Shown piece by piece: positions 9,423 through 19,600 of a stretch of 64,000 nucleotides of DNA. The stretch comes from Xiphydria camelus. Taxonomy: Eukaryota; Arthropoda; Insecta; Hymenoptera; Xiphydriidae. The position numbers and the translations under genes are program-made. Positions within the stretch are counted from its first letter, which is position 1; each line of letters starts with the position of its first letter. The notes under the pieces were generated by a model. The model ran no database searches, was not told the DNA's origin, and saw nothing but the letters and a program-made list of their open reading frames with translations. The DNA lies in contig OY783193.1 in the NCBI GenBank assembly GCA_963678675.1, positions 29,916,016 through 29,980,015 on the forward strand, read 5' to 3'.

Positions 9423-11098
9423 ATGCAGAGCGAGATACGCAAGGAGAAGGACGTTTTGCGTCAAATCGCGAAAGCCAGCGATGCGATTCGACGAAAGCAT
9501 CGAGCGATAAAACTGGGCAGAGAGAGCACCGAACGCGCGATGAGTGAAGTCTTCAAACCTGTGGTGACTCCCCTGCGGAAATTGGTCGAGGAGGAGGAGG
9601 AGGAGGAGGAGGAGGAGGAGGAGGAGGAGGAGGAGGAGGAGGAGGAGGAGGAGGAGGAGGAGGAGGAGGAGGAGGAGGAGGAGGAGGAGGAGGAGGAGGA
9701 GGAGGAGGAGGAGGAGGAGGAGGAGGAGGAGGAGGAGGAGGAGGAGGAGGAGGAGGAGGAGGAGGAGGAGGAGGAGGAGGAGGAGGAGGAGGAGGAGGAG
9801 GAGGAGGAGGAGGAGGAGGAGGAGGAGGAGGAGGAGGAGGAGGAGGAGGAGGAGGAGGAGGAGGAGGAGGAGGAGGAGGAGGAGGAGGAGGAGGAGGAGG
9901 AGGAGGAGGAGGAGGAGGAGGAGGAGGAGGAGGAGGAGGAGGAGGAGGAGGAGGAGGAGGAGGAGGAGGAGGAGGAGGAGGAGGAGGAGGAGGAGGAGGA
10001 GGAGGAGGAGGAGGAGGAGGAGGAGGAGGAGGAGGAGGAGGAGGAGGAGGAGGAGGAGGAGGAGGAGGAGGAGGAGGAGGAGGAGGAGGAGGAGGAGGAG
10101 GAGGAGGAGGAGGAGGAGGAGGAGGAGGAGGAGGAGGAGGAGGAGGAGGAGGAGGAGGAGGAGGAGGAGGAGGAGGAGGAGGAGGAGGAGGAGGAGGAGG
10201 AGGAGGAGGAGGAGGAGGAGGAGGAGGAGGAGGAGGAGGAGGAGGAGGAGGAGGAGGAGGAGGAGGAGGAGGAGGAGGAGGAGGAGGAGGAGGAGGAGGA
10301 GGAGGAGGAGGAGGAGGAGGAGGAGGAGGAGGAGGAGGAGGAGGAGGAGGAGGAGGAGGAGGAGGAGGAGGAGGAGGAGGAGGAGGAGGAGGAGGAGGAG
10401 GAGGAGGAGGAGGAGGAGGAGGAGGAGGAGGAGGAGGAGGAGGAGGAGGAGGAGGAGGAGGAGGAGGAGGAGGAGGAGGAGGAGGAGGAGGAGGAGGAGG
10501 AGGAGGAGACAAGACACTCATCGGTGAAGAGGAAGACTTGGCGCGGGAGTACTTGAGGGAGCTGCAGAAGAAAGATTTGGATACGACTTATGGTGTACGC
10601 GAACTCCCCGGAGAGAGATTGATGATTGGCAATTCGCCGATAACCTTCGAACGTAACTTCATTCGCGTGGGTGACGTAATTTATCCGAGCACCAGAGGAC
10701 TGATGGAGCTACTGCTCAAGAAGGTGCCCGACGAGACCTTCGTGAGTCAGTCTGATCTGAACAACTACGGAAAAATTATCCTCGCAACGAATGCGCATAG
10801 AAAGCATTACACCGAGAGTGGACTGATACGCGATAGTAAGAGTCTCAAGTTCAAGAACATTATCGCGAGAGCTATCGGCTACCATGCTGTGTCACTGAAA
10901 CGCGGAGGAGCGGGACTGCCACGATACATGGTCGCCGAGAGTGGCAAACGTGTGGATTACACGTACTGGGATGATCCCAACGAACTCGTGGATCGCCTTC
11001 GTCTGCTGCTAGCTTCTCAGGCTGCCGGTAACTCTGGTCACTCCAACGAGATCATATCCATCATCGAGGAATTGCGTGAAGCCGACATCATTTATTAG
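9423..11098 (+). pseudogene. DUF8207-like Polinton protein disrupted by GAG expansion
   Basis: The first 55 codons (from ATG 9,423) encode a basic, helical N-terminus (MQSEIRKEKDVLRQIAKAS...). The gene then enters 307 uninterrupted GAG triplets. On leaving them the upstream frame stops at 10,556, while the conserved C-terminal domain continues in another frame to 11,098. That domain has the blocks DTTYGVRELPGERLMIGN, SDLNNYGKIILATNAH and TYWDDPNELVDRLRLLL, typical of a Polinton domain of unknown function. The tract and a non-multiple-of-three change near its edges have therefore separated the two halves. Function is unknown; its position beside the ATPase suggests a virion or core role. Confidence 0.8.
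9588..10508 (+). repeat. Perfect (GAG)307 microsatellite, 921 bp
   Basis: The 921 bases are pure GAG with no interruption visible in any line. The long polyGlu, polyLeu and polyPro frames here are by-products. The tract lies inside a Polinton gene whose relatives have a short acidic stretch at this point (family recollection). A perfect tract of this length implies very recent expansion or an assembly estimate. Confidence 0.97.
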
Positions 11099-11132
11099 CG
11101 GTGTGGCGCGACGTTCCTTCATCAGTACCATC

Positions 11133-11549
11133 ATGAGCATTGACGTGTTCGGAAGACAGTTGAACAGCAGGAGTGGACGCGGTCCCCCGGGACCTGCTGG
11201 TGCGGGATTCAAATTTACTACCGATGGGCAGTACGACGTGGAGAACAAGAGACTGTACAATGTCGCCCATTCCACATAGCAGCATGATGCAGTTACATTG
11301 AGCGTCATGCAGAGTCTGATACGACAGGAAATTCGTACCATATACCAGATCACAACGGCCATGCGAAGCGAAATCGATAGTGTCAATGCAATCGTTCAAG
11401 TTCTCGATTCCAACTTTCGGGAGAATTTGAAGAAACAACGTGTGGACAACGTGAGCTTTGAAGAGTTGACGTTGCGCAGTTCCGAACTCATTAACCAGTT
11501 GGACGCCAGATTGAAAGCACTGGAGGACCGATGGACGAAGAGAAGTTAG
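11133..11549 (+). pseudogene. Collagen/fibre-like Polinton protein with an in-frame stop
   Basis: It starts at ATG 11,133 (MSIDVFGRQL). A short collagen-like segment, GRGPPGPAGAG, follows, then the conserved block FTTDGQYDVENKRLYNVA. An in-frame TAG stands at 11,277-11,279. The same frame then continues with a predicted coiled coil (LSVMQSLIRQEIRTIYQ... to RLKALEDRW) and a stop at 11,549. The architecture resembles viral fibre or tail-spike proteins and recurs in arthropod Polintons at this position. Without readthrough the product is truncated to 48 residues. Its end overlaps the integrase start by 19 bases. Confidence 0.75.
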
Positions 11550-12400
11550 CTGTGGTGACGAAACTTCACAAGCCGGCGAGAAGAAATTTTCCACGTCGGC
11601 GAGTTGACGTTCGCGGCCTGGACGAGATTTGGCAAGCGGATCTCGTCGACATGTCGGCTTACGCGAGAGCTAACGGAGGATATCACTTCCTGCTGACGGT
11701 TATCGATGTATTTTCGAAATTCGCCTGGGCCGTGCCAACCAAGAGCAAGAATGCCAATGACGTTACGGCCGCTATGAAAACTGTTCTCGAGCAAGGCCGT
11801 ACACCGAAGAACCTGCAAGTCGACTCTGGCAAGGAATTCTACAACACCAAGTTTGAGGCTCTCATGCAGCGACACGGCATCAACCTGTATTCGACCTTCA
11901 GCAACCTGAAAGCGTCCATCTGTGAGCGTTTCAATCGCACCCTGAAGAGCAAGATGTGGATGCAATTCAGTCTACGCGGAAATTACAAATGGACAGATAT
12001 TTTACCCGACTTGGTGTCCGCCTACAACGACAGCAAACATCGAACCATCGGGATGAAACCGCGCGAGGTCACCGCTCGAAACGCCCAAGAGCTGTTGCAA
12101 CGCGTGTACAAGAATCATAATGCGGGAACGCGGAAGAAGCCAAAGTTCCGATTCGGTGACAAAGTACGTGTCAGCAAGGACAAGCACGTCTTCGAGAAGG
12201 GTTACACACCCAACTGGACAACGGAGATATTCACCGTCGCTGGGGTAAAGAGCACCGATCCAGTCACGTACCGGTTGAAGGATTACCAGGATCAACCCAT
12301 CGAGGGTGCTTTCTACGAGGAAGAACTCGCCGCGGTCAAACATCCCGACATCTACCTCGTGGAGCGGTGCTCAAGAGACGCGGAAATAGACTATTTGTAA
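11531..12400 (+). CDS. Polinton integrase (retroviral-type, RVE fold)
   Basis: 289 residues from ATG 11,531. The catalytic triad is visible: Asp37 in WQADLVDM, Asp98 in LQVDSGKEF and Glu132 in SICERFNRTLK. The C-terminal part (about 200-260, KFRFGDKVRVSK...) resembles the SH3/chromo-like domain that follows RVE cores. It should insert the linear element by its TIRs, giving the 6-bp duplication seen at the ends. No N-terminal zinc-binding HHCC module is apparent. The frame is intact, so it could still act in trans on related copies. Confidence 0.93.
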   Translation: MDEEKLAVVTKLHKPARRNFPRRRVDVRGLDEIWQADLVDMSAYARANGGYHFLLTVIDVFSKFAWAVPTKSKNANDVTAAMKTVLEQGRTPKNLQVDSGKEFYNTKFEALMQRHGINLYSTFSNLKASICERFNRTLKSKMWMQFSLRGNYKWTDILPDLVSAYNDSKHRTIGMKPREVTARNAQELLQRVYKNHNAGTRKKPKFRFGDKVRVSKDKHVFEKGYTPNWTTEIFTVAGVKSTDPVTYRLKDYQDQPIEGAFYEEELAAVKHPDIYLVERCSRDAEIDYL

Positions 12401-12802
12401 AGTGGTTGGGTTTCAATGATTCGCACAACAGTTGGACAAATAAATGATTCGTTTATTCCTCCAAATCCACGTTTATATTCATTTATAGGGGTGAAAGGCG
12501 ACACGCGTCACTCTTCTAGCAAATACGAGGAGAATCTTCGGATGGAGCAGAGCAATCGATTGGAAGTCTTTAGTGCTGCGGTACTTGAGAGCTCTCTCTC
12601 TCGTAATGCCGCTTAGTTTTACTTAAGTATATCCACACCTATATTTATATCCACACACGCACGCACACCTATATTTACATTTGTAATCCTACCTATATTT
12701 ACAGTTGTAATCCTATCACACACACACACACACGCCTATATTTACATTTGTAATCCTACCTATATTTACAGTCGTAACCCCATTCCATACACACACCTAT
12801 AT
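12401..12802. other. Convergent 3' region with polyA signals and simple repeats
   Basis: The rightward integrase block and the leftward polymerase meet here. AATAAA on the plus strand at 12,439-12,444 and on the minus strand at 12,452-12,457 are likely 3' end signals for the two converging transcripts. From about 12,620 to 12,830 there are short tandem units built on CCTATATTTACA and CACACACA. No gene is seen. Confidence 0.6.
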
Positions 12803-15800
12803 TTATACGTCCATATCCATATTTACATCAGTTATTCTGCAGTGGCCCCAGGGTAGAGTGTCCGTGGTGTCGGGCTGGAGGCACCTCTTATCATCGTGCG
12901 GACTTAGCGCGAGTTTCGTCTGCTGCACAGTCTGCACTTCGTGTAGCCTCGATCGAAAGAGGTACTGCGAGCGATATTGTGTGGTATTTTGCCTCAAGCA
13001 GGCGACGTGGTCCTCGAAATCTATGGTTCTCGCGAGCACCGACGTCTTGACGCCCTTGGCCTTCTTCATGCGGTCCTCGCCGTTGACCCGCACACTGTAC
13101 ATTTTACTGCGGAGTCCGACGAATTCCGTCATGATCTGGCCGTTGCACTCGTCCTTCATGAGGCCGACCACCTTCTTGTTCGCCAGCGGCATCTCGAAGG
13201 CGTTCTCGGTGGGGTAGTCGGACGTGTCGAAGCGCTCAATGTGACGCTTCATCACGTCGTAGATGTCCCTGCCTCGCACTTCGTAGATGAGGCTGTCGGT
13301 GTCCGTGTAGAGCAGCTTGCAATTGCTCTCGAAGGTCGGCATCATGAAGTCGTAGTGAAAGTCGTAAACACAAGTCTTCGACAAGTCGAGTACGCAGAAT
13401 CCCATGTAGATCGGCTTATTCAGCAAAACCTCGATCTTGCTGAGTTGCACGGCTACAAGGTTTTCAGCGAAAACGGCTCGGCTGTGGAAGTTGGGCTTGG
13501 CGACGAATGCTTCAGCACCGTACCTGCCCTTCCACTTGGTTACGAGTTTGACGTCAACACGTTTGCGCACGTTCTCCATCGTCTTACCGAACACCGCATT
13601 GTTCATGAGTTTGAACAAGTTCTTCTCAAACTCATTGCGGGCTCGTTTCCTCATACCGCTGTTCAGGTCTATGTAGCTCTTGAGCCACGGTGACTGGTCG
13701 AATTTAAGGGCTCTGTGGATGTTGGTGAGCCGTAGACCGTGCTCAAGAGCTGCCTGAGGTTGCGGTAGTGGATAATGTAACGTGATTTCGAGTACAACGT
13801 CGTCAGAAGCTTGGACTCTTTCGAGCCCGGTGGTTTCATCTGCTCGGGACACAGCGGCAGGTCTCGGTGGATGTCATGGATGGCTTCAGGATAGTCCAAG
13901 TCCACCTCAAGTATGTATCCGATGGGCGAGTCATCGGACACATTCCACTGGAAGTCACCGGCGAGGTTCTCCACCCACTCGAAGCCACCGTACGGGAGAT
14001 GTTGCGTCATCGCCCAGCCGTACAAGTTGTTCACGTCATAGTACATGAGGTACTTCGTCTCCTCTTCGGGATTGTAGTCCCTCATGTACGCGTTGTTGGC
14101 TCGGGCGTAACGGTTGCTGCACTGACTGACACCGCCTCGGATGCCCCGTTCGACGAACATGAGCATGTCGATATCGGTGAGCAGTTGCAGCTCGATTGCG
14201 GTGTACTTCAACATGGCGTCCCACGTGAGGCCGGGTGTGGTGTAGTAATGGGCTGGATCCAAACCGTACGCTTCGATGCAGTTGTCGCGAAAGTTCTCGA
14301 AAACGTCGGCCAGCAGCAGGACGTCGGTCTTGAGGTAGAGGTCCGCGTACTCGCCCAGAATTCCCACGTTGAACTCACGCCAGACCCTCTGGGCGTGTTC
14401 GTAGTCCTCGTCGGAGATGCCGCAGCCGTTGAGACGGCTGTGAAATTGTTGCTGGGTCGGCAACTCCGTGACTTCCAGCTTGGCCCACGCGTCCAGAAAC
14501 TCGTAGGGGAAGACACCTTTCCGCCTCAACAATTCGAACTGTTCGGTCTGGATCTGCGGGAACTCGCTCTTGGTGATCGGTGCCTCCGCGAGGTAAGAAG
14601 CCAACTTCTCCAGCGACGATGCCATGAAGCGGAAGGAGTCGATGAACCGAAGAGCGATGTCACTGCCCTTTAGATGTTTCGTGAACGAGACGTATCGCTC
14701 CATGTTCAAGGGCAGGAGGTCGATCCGGCCGTCGAAGCAGGTGGATATCTCCTTGATGATGAGGTGGCTGTCGTAGCCGCTGAGATTGTGGAAGACTACG
14801 GGAATGATGCGCGAATCTTGATAATTCAGGTTACAGTCCTGGTGCGCTGCACCCCTGTATCTGCCGGTGAGATGGCAGTGGTCCCGAACTCTCTTCACAT
14901 CCAGCAGCGACTCCCCGCAAATGTGACACTTCTCGGCGCTGTGGAAAGCCCTCTCCTGTTCCTCCGTGAGCGGTTCCATGGGTACGGTGTGCTCGAGGAC
15001 TCCTTCGACCTGCTCGACCAGCTCAGAAAGTTCACACGCGAACCATTCAGCAGGTTTCGGGCCGCGAAAGCTGTTGTAGTGCGACAGCGTGTCGTCGTAA
15101 CTACACCTCACGTAGTAGCCCACGCTGAACGGTTCGTGCACTTGACAAACTCTCGTCTTGCTCGTCTGCTGCAGGTCGACGTTCTTCAGGAGACACTCGA
15201 AGTCTGCGTAGACGACAAACGGCACCCTTTCCTTGAAGTTGAAGTTCTTAAACTTCAAGGTGCTGTGCATCGGTGCAGGCATCTTGACTTTGCACCGATT
15301 CACCTGGACGCAGTCGATTTCGTGGTTGCCCAAGTCTTCGAGGCTTCCGAAGTAGTGCAGGCAGCGATCACAGATATACTTTTTTCTATAGGTCCTGGAA
15401 AGTTGTGCGCTGACCAGCCGAGAGAGGTCCTTTATCCACACGTAGTGGTAGTTGGTGTGAGTTTCATCATCCTCGTTCACCTCCTCCTCATTCGATTCCT
15501 CGTCGACGTATCGATCTTGAATCATGAGGAGATTCACATGTTTGGTCTTCTTGTGCGAGGTGACGTGGATGGGTGCGACCGAAAATTTTTCTTTGCGCTT
15601 CAGCAGAACGTAGATGCTGATTGAGAGTTCGTTCTGCTTCTCGAACTTCGGGACCTCTCTCGGCATCACTGGGAATTCTGTGCCCGCAAAGTTCAACTCG
15701 TTTTCGTACGGCTTGTACACTGACACGCGGTTGGGATTACGATCAACGGGATGCAGTGCAGAAAGGAGCGCCCACTTGAAACACTGGTTGTCAGTATTTT

Positions 15801-16542
15801 TCACGTTAACACAGGCCTCCTTCCTCTTGATAAACCCGGGAAGTTCCAGGTAGGAGCTGCCTCTCATCGGGTTGTACCGGTTCACGTTTACAGTCAAGTT
15901 GATGACGACTCGCAACGTCCAACCCGAGTCTCGCTCCTGGAATTCCTCCATTTGCCGGAGAATGGGGTCCCGCACATTCTCGATGAACCATTGTCTCATA
16001 TCGGTGGTCTGCAGGATTGGGACGTTCTTCGTGGCGAAGGTCTTCAGTTCGACGATCTCTTCGTCATTCTTGAAGATGCTGTACTCGCCCTCCAGTACAG
16101 CATTCACCTTCAACGCATTCTCCCTCTTCAGCGCGTTCTTGATGCGCGGTGTGAAGAGGGCTTGGGCGTCCTGCAGGAAGGCGGTGGGATCCAGATTTCG
16201 CAGGTTTACGATCACACCCGTGCGGACGCGTCCGTCGAACGCCGACTGGAGATCCTCCCACGAGACGCGTCTCTGTTCACGTTGACCAAGACGTCCACCT
16301 CTCACGAGCAAGCTCTTGAGTTTTCGATTATAACTCTTCACCTGGCGAATGGTGGCTAGGTATCGTTGTTTATCGGCGACCGATGTCCCCTCTCGGCGCA
16401 TCAATCGTCCGAGTAGGCGTAAACTCTCGGTCCCACGTCGGATCCATTGCGTGATCTCGATGGGATCAACTCTTTTGCGATCGGTCAGCTCGAAAGCCTG
16501 TCGATGGATGTTCACAATATTCCGGCACTGTTCCGAAGACAT
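12803..16542 (-). pseudogene. Protein-primed family B DNA polymerase, frameshifted
   Basis: The gene starts at ATG 16,540-16,542 (MSSEQCRNIVNIHRQ) and reads 957 codons to a premature stop at 13,669. The remainder is open in another frame from about 13,745 to 12,803. Proofreading motifs: ExoI YADFE (Asp about 447), ExoII NLSGYD (Asp about 591) and ExoIII with YLKTD (Asp about 740). Polymerase motif A is YYDVNNLYG (Asp about 836). In the downstream piece, KLMNNAVFGKT (motif B region) and YTDTDS (motif C) are present. A one-base change near 13,746 separates motif A from motifs B and C. The family replicates the element using a protein primer. This copy should not make a working enzyme. Confidence 0.93.
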
Positions 16543-16596
16543 GTTGTCGTTTCGTGAGCACGATGTGACTAATGACGTGAGCGCGGTGACGCGCAC

Positions 16597-16604
16597 TATT
16601 TAAG
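16597..16604 (-). promoter_or_regulatory. Possible TATA-like element of the polymerase gene
   Basis: TTAAATAG on the minus strand lies about 55 bases upstream of the polymerase ATG, at the inner edge of the right TIR. Position is the only support beyond the AT-rich word. Confidence 0.35.
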
Positions 16605-16639
16605 CAAAGACGTTGTGGTGGTGGTAAACGGGTTCGTGC

Positions 16640-17626
16640 CTGTCGAGAAGCTATGACGTCATCGCTCAGGAATGTGATGCGCGCGGATCGGTCGAAACTG
16701 TACAGTAGCGCGGAGCAAGTCTGAACCTGCACGCATTTCAAGGTCAGTCAACTGCGCAGTAGCGATGCTATGACGTCATCACTCAGGAATGCGACGCGGT
16801 CGAAACTGCGCAGTAGCGCGGAGCAAGTCCGAACCTGCACGCATTCCAAGGCCGGTCAACTGCGCAGTAGCGATGCTATGACGTCATCACTCAGGAATGC
16901 GACGCGGTCGAAACTGCGCAGTAGCGCGGTGCAAGTCTGAACCTGCACGCGCCTGTCGGAACCTGCACGAGAAACGATGACGTCATCGGACGCGCAGTAG
17001 CAAGATACCTGGCGTTGACAACCCGCCGACAGTGGTGCCACCTGGCGTTGATGTTGGGAGTCGAGGAGGAGTATCATTCAAATTTCCCCGCCACGGCGCA
17101 TGAGCACTTCAAAATGGCCGCCGCCGACGGTGGCGCCATCTGGTGGGGGTCGAGGAGTTGGAGTTCAACCAATGTCAGAGCTCCGTTGGGTCGAGGAGTG
17201 GGGGTTCGACCAATCACAGAGCTCCGTTGGAGGAACATTCAAAATGGTCGCCGCCTACGGTGGCGACACCTAGCGTCGACAGTGGCGCCACCTGGCGTTG
17301 ATAGTGTAGACCGAGGAGTGGGGGTTCAACCAATGGCAGAGCTCTATCGGAGTAAAATTCAAAATGGCCACCGCCTACGATGGCGACACCTAGCGTCGAC
17401 AGTGGCGCCATCTGGTGGGGGTTCAACCAATGACAGAGCTCCATTGGGTCGAGGAGTGGGGGTTCGACCAATCACAGAGCTCCGCTGGGTCACGTGATGC
17501 GCGAATTCAAATTTCCCGCCACGGCGCATGCGCACTTCCGCTAAATTCAAATTTCCCGCCATTTTGCCCCTGAAAGTAGGCAACCCGTCCGGAAAACTGT
17601 GCTCGAACCAGCCTAGCTTATCTACT
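16640..17626. repeat. Polinton right terminal inverted repeat
   Basis: Reverse complement of the left TIR, ending CCAGCCTAGCTTATCTACT. Two near-identical subunits of about 110 bp (16,740-16,960) each carry ATGACGTCAT and CTGCGCAG. The left TIR has a different number of such units, so unit copy number has changed since insertion. The polymerase promoter lies at its inner edge. Confidence 0.9.
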
Positions 17627-17632
17627 AATGTT
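17627..17632 (+). repeat. Right target-site duplication of the Polinton
   Basis: AATGTT follows the element end CTTATCTACT. It differs at one base from the left copy AGTGTT and from the empty site in arm 2. Confidence 0.9.
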
Positions 17633-19023
17633 CATGTCCATATTAAAATGGCACTGATTTTAACACTTCTGAGAGACTACATAATTTTATTTTTAGTAGT
17701 AGCAGGATCAAATCAGTGTTTTAGAACGCAACATTTCTATACTCAATTTAACACTAAAGTGTTAAAGATGTATGCGATCTATGTAAACTCCGCAAAAAGT
17801 ATAGGTCTACTTTATAGGTCTGTTAAAAGAATTTAGTAATAAAATTATTTATATTTGTACGATAAGGATTAAAGGTTTGTCAACAATTAAAGTGACAAAT
17901 ATATTATTAATTTGTCAATTTTGCGACTTCAAATTCTTGCAGTGCAGTTGTTCATATTAGCCTGCGTCGAAATAAACTGAATTCAATGTCCTTGCCAGTA
18001 CATTGGCCAGCGCGCTAGCCAACGCATTGGCGAACGCATTGGCCAGCGTGTAGAGGAGTTTCCAATGTCCTTGCTAGTGCGTTGGCAAGCACGCTGGCCA
18101 ACGCATTGGCGAACGCATTGGCCAACGTGTAGAGGAGCCATCGCGAATACTTAGTCTAAGTAACGGAACGTGAAATAAGCAGAGAGTATAGCTATCTCAC
18201 TTCCCCAGCTGACACTGTTGCACTCTGATTGGCGCGATTGCTTAGTCCGAAGTGGGGTCCGAAGTCTTTTTCAAATTGACGATCGCAACGTGAAATTAAC
18301 CGTATCGAATCGATTCATTCGAGCCGACTGACGGACGCACGAGAATATACCGAACCTATAAATGTAAAATCAAAATATGGAGAGAAAAAGCGTCATTATC
18401 CCGAACAGCGATGAAGAAGGCGACGAAATGGGCATTCGTGAGGAAAAATATTATATGTCATTCGCGCGCGGCTTTAATCCGAGGCTTTTTCAGACTGTGT
18501 TCAAGTCGTAGCACGAGGGACGGTGGGGGGATGGGGCTCGCCCAAGGCGACATGACACATGACAAGGGAATGACATAAGATACTATTAACACATTAAAAT
18601 ATCATCTTAAACACGTGTCACAGATTCACGTATCCCGCTTTTTCATTTGCAAGATCTAGCAACCCTGCTGTCACCGTGAGCAACTGAGCCCACATTTAGC
18701 GCGCTTTCATAACGCATGTGGATAGCCTCTTGTGAATATGTAATAAAGCAGTGCATGTATTTACTGAGTTATTTGTCTTCAAATTAAATAATTGGTAAGT
18801 ACTGTGATATACATTTATTCAGGTTGTTCTGACAAATGTGTGCCGCTGACCGACTAATAAAATAGAGCAAGCCAGTCTAGCGATAGCGACAGGCGCCGGG
18901 TTCCTCGAGTCGCAAGCGAAGAGCCCCTCGACCGCGTACTCAAATTTCAGGAGCCTCGCGGGAGGGCACGGAAACCCTCTGCCTTTTGCTCTCCTCGGAC
19001 AAATAGGCCAGTCGACAAGTGTA
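17633..19023. other. Arm 1 non-coding stretch with an ~80-bp tandem pair
   Basis: No gene is recognised. At about 17,995-18,137 a unit of about 80 bp is present twice. It is built from variants of the palindrome-like words CCAACGCATTGGC and GGCCAGCG, and each unit ends GTGTAGAGGAG. Around 18,376-18,440 there is a short acidic frame starting MERKSVIIPNSDEEGDEMG, too short to call. It is mirrored in arm 2 at 41,464-42,853. Confidence 0.6.
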
Positions 19024-19334
19024 TTAACCCTTTCACTCACGAATTTTTATTTGTACAGCTATACAATTGATAATGTATATTCCAGCTGTTCGATGCTTTA
19101 AATTTTAATTTTTCTGATAAAAAAAATTTTTTTTTTTCATAAATTTAATTTTTTTTGGTTTATTTATAAATTTAATTTTTAATTTTTATGGCTATATATG
19201 TCTTATACGTTCGTTACAATGTCCACGAATGTACTTCTTGTGAACAAACGGTAAAAAAAAATTCTAATTTATGACCTTATATATACATTAATCTACATGT
19301 CCACATTTGTGGACACCGTGAGCGAAAGGGTTAA
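19024..19334. mobile_element. piggyBac-type MITE (TTAA target)
   Basis: It is bounded by TTAA on both sides (19,024-19,027 and 19,331-19,334), with inverted ends CCCTTTCACTCACG and CGTGAGCGAAAGGG nearly matching. The length is 311 bp including TTAA. There is no coding capacity. The mirrored copy in arm 2 is at about 41,153-41,463. TTAA plus CCCTTT ends are typical of piggyBac. Confidence 0.75.
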
Positions 19335-19600
19335 TAGCGGGAGCAATTCCGGACAAGCTGGAAATAATTTTAATTTGTTTGATTTGGTATTAAAAAATAC
19401 GTATTAAATTTGCACCCCCCAGAAAGCCCGGTTTTGGCCGCCGTCTTAAGAAAAGGGGCTAAAAAACGTTTTGAAGTGAAACTTCTTTGCTGAGGGTACT
19501 AAAAGCGCGCTCTATGCAACGAAAAAAACCATAACGAAACCCACACACTCCAGCGCTACCGTACGTGCCTCACTCATACACCGATCTCGACCCTGCCCCA
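19335..19600. other. Short non-coding link between two TTAA elements
   Basis: Nothing recognisable; no gene or RNA seen. Mirrored in arm 2. Confidence 0.6.

Larger units (their letters stand above)
3113..17626. mobile_element. Maverick/Polinton element, 14,514 bp
   Basis: The element has terminal inverted repeats beginning AGTAGATAAGCTAGGCTGG, a 6-bp target duplication, and the family's signature genes: protein-primed family B DNA polymerase, retroviral-type integrase, FtsK/HerA-type packaging ATPase, adenain-like cysteine protease, double-jelly-roll major capsid protein, minor capsid protein, and a PLA2-like virion protein. The length is typical of the family (roughly 15-20 kb). A copy of the locus without the element exists in arm 2, so the insertion is later than the arm duplication. 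Five of the ten recognised genes carry inactivating or suspicious lesions. Confidence 0.97.

Noticed and set aside
9315..10556. Very long polyGlu, polyLeu and polyPro reading frames of 320-400 residues
   Set aside because: They are three readings of the pure GAG tract. Only the flanking Polinton gene pieces carry conserved sequence.
14674..15624. 316-residue plus-strand frame opposite the polymerase
   Set aside because: Antisense shadow of the polymerase exonuclease domain; no recognisable domain of its own.
18376..18440. Short acidic frame MERKSVIIPNSDEEGDEMG
   Set aside because: Resembles the start of some transposase or host genes, but it is too short, with no continuation or splice support.
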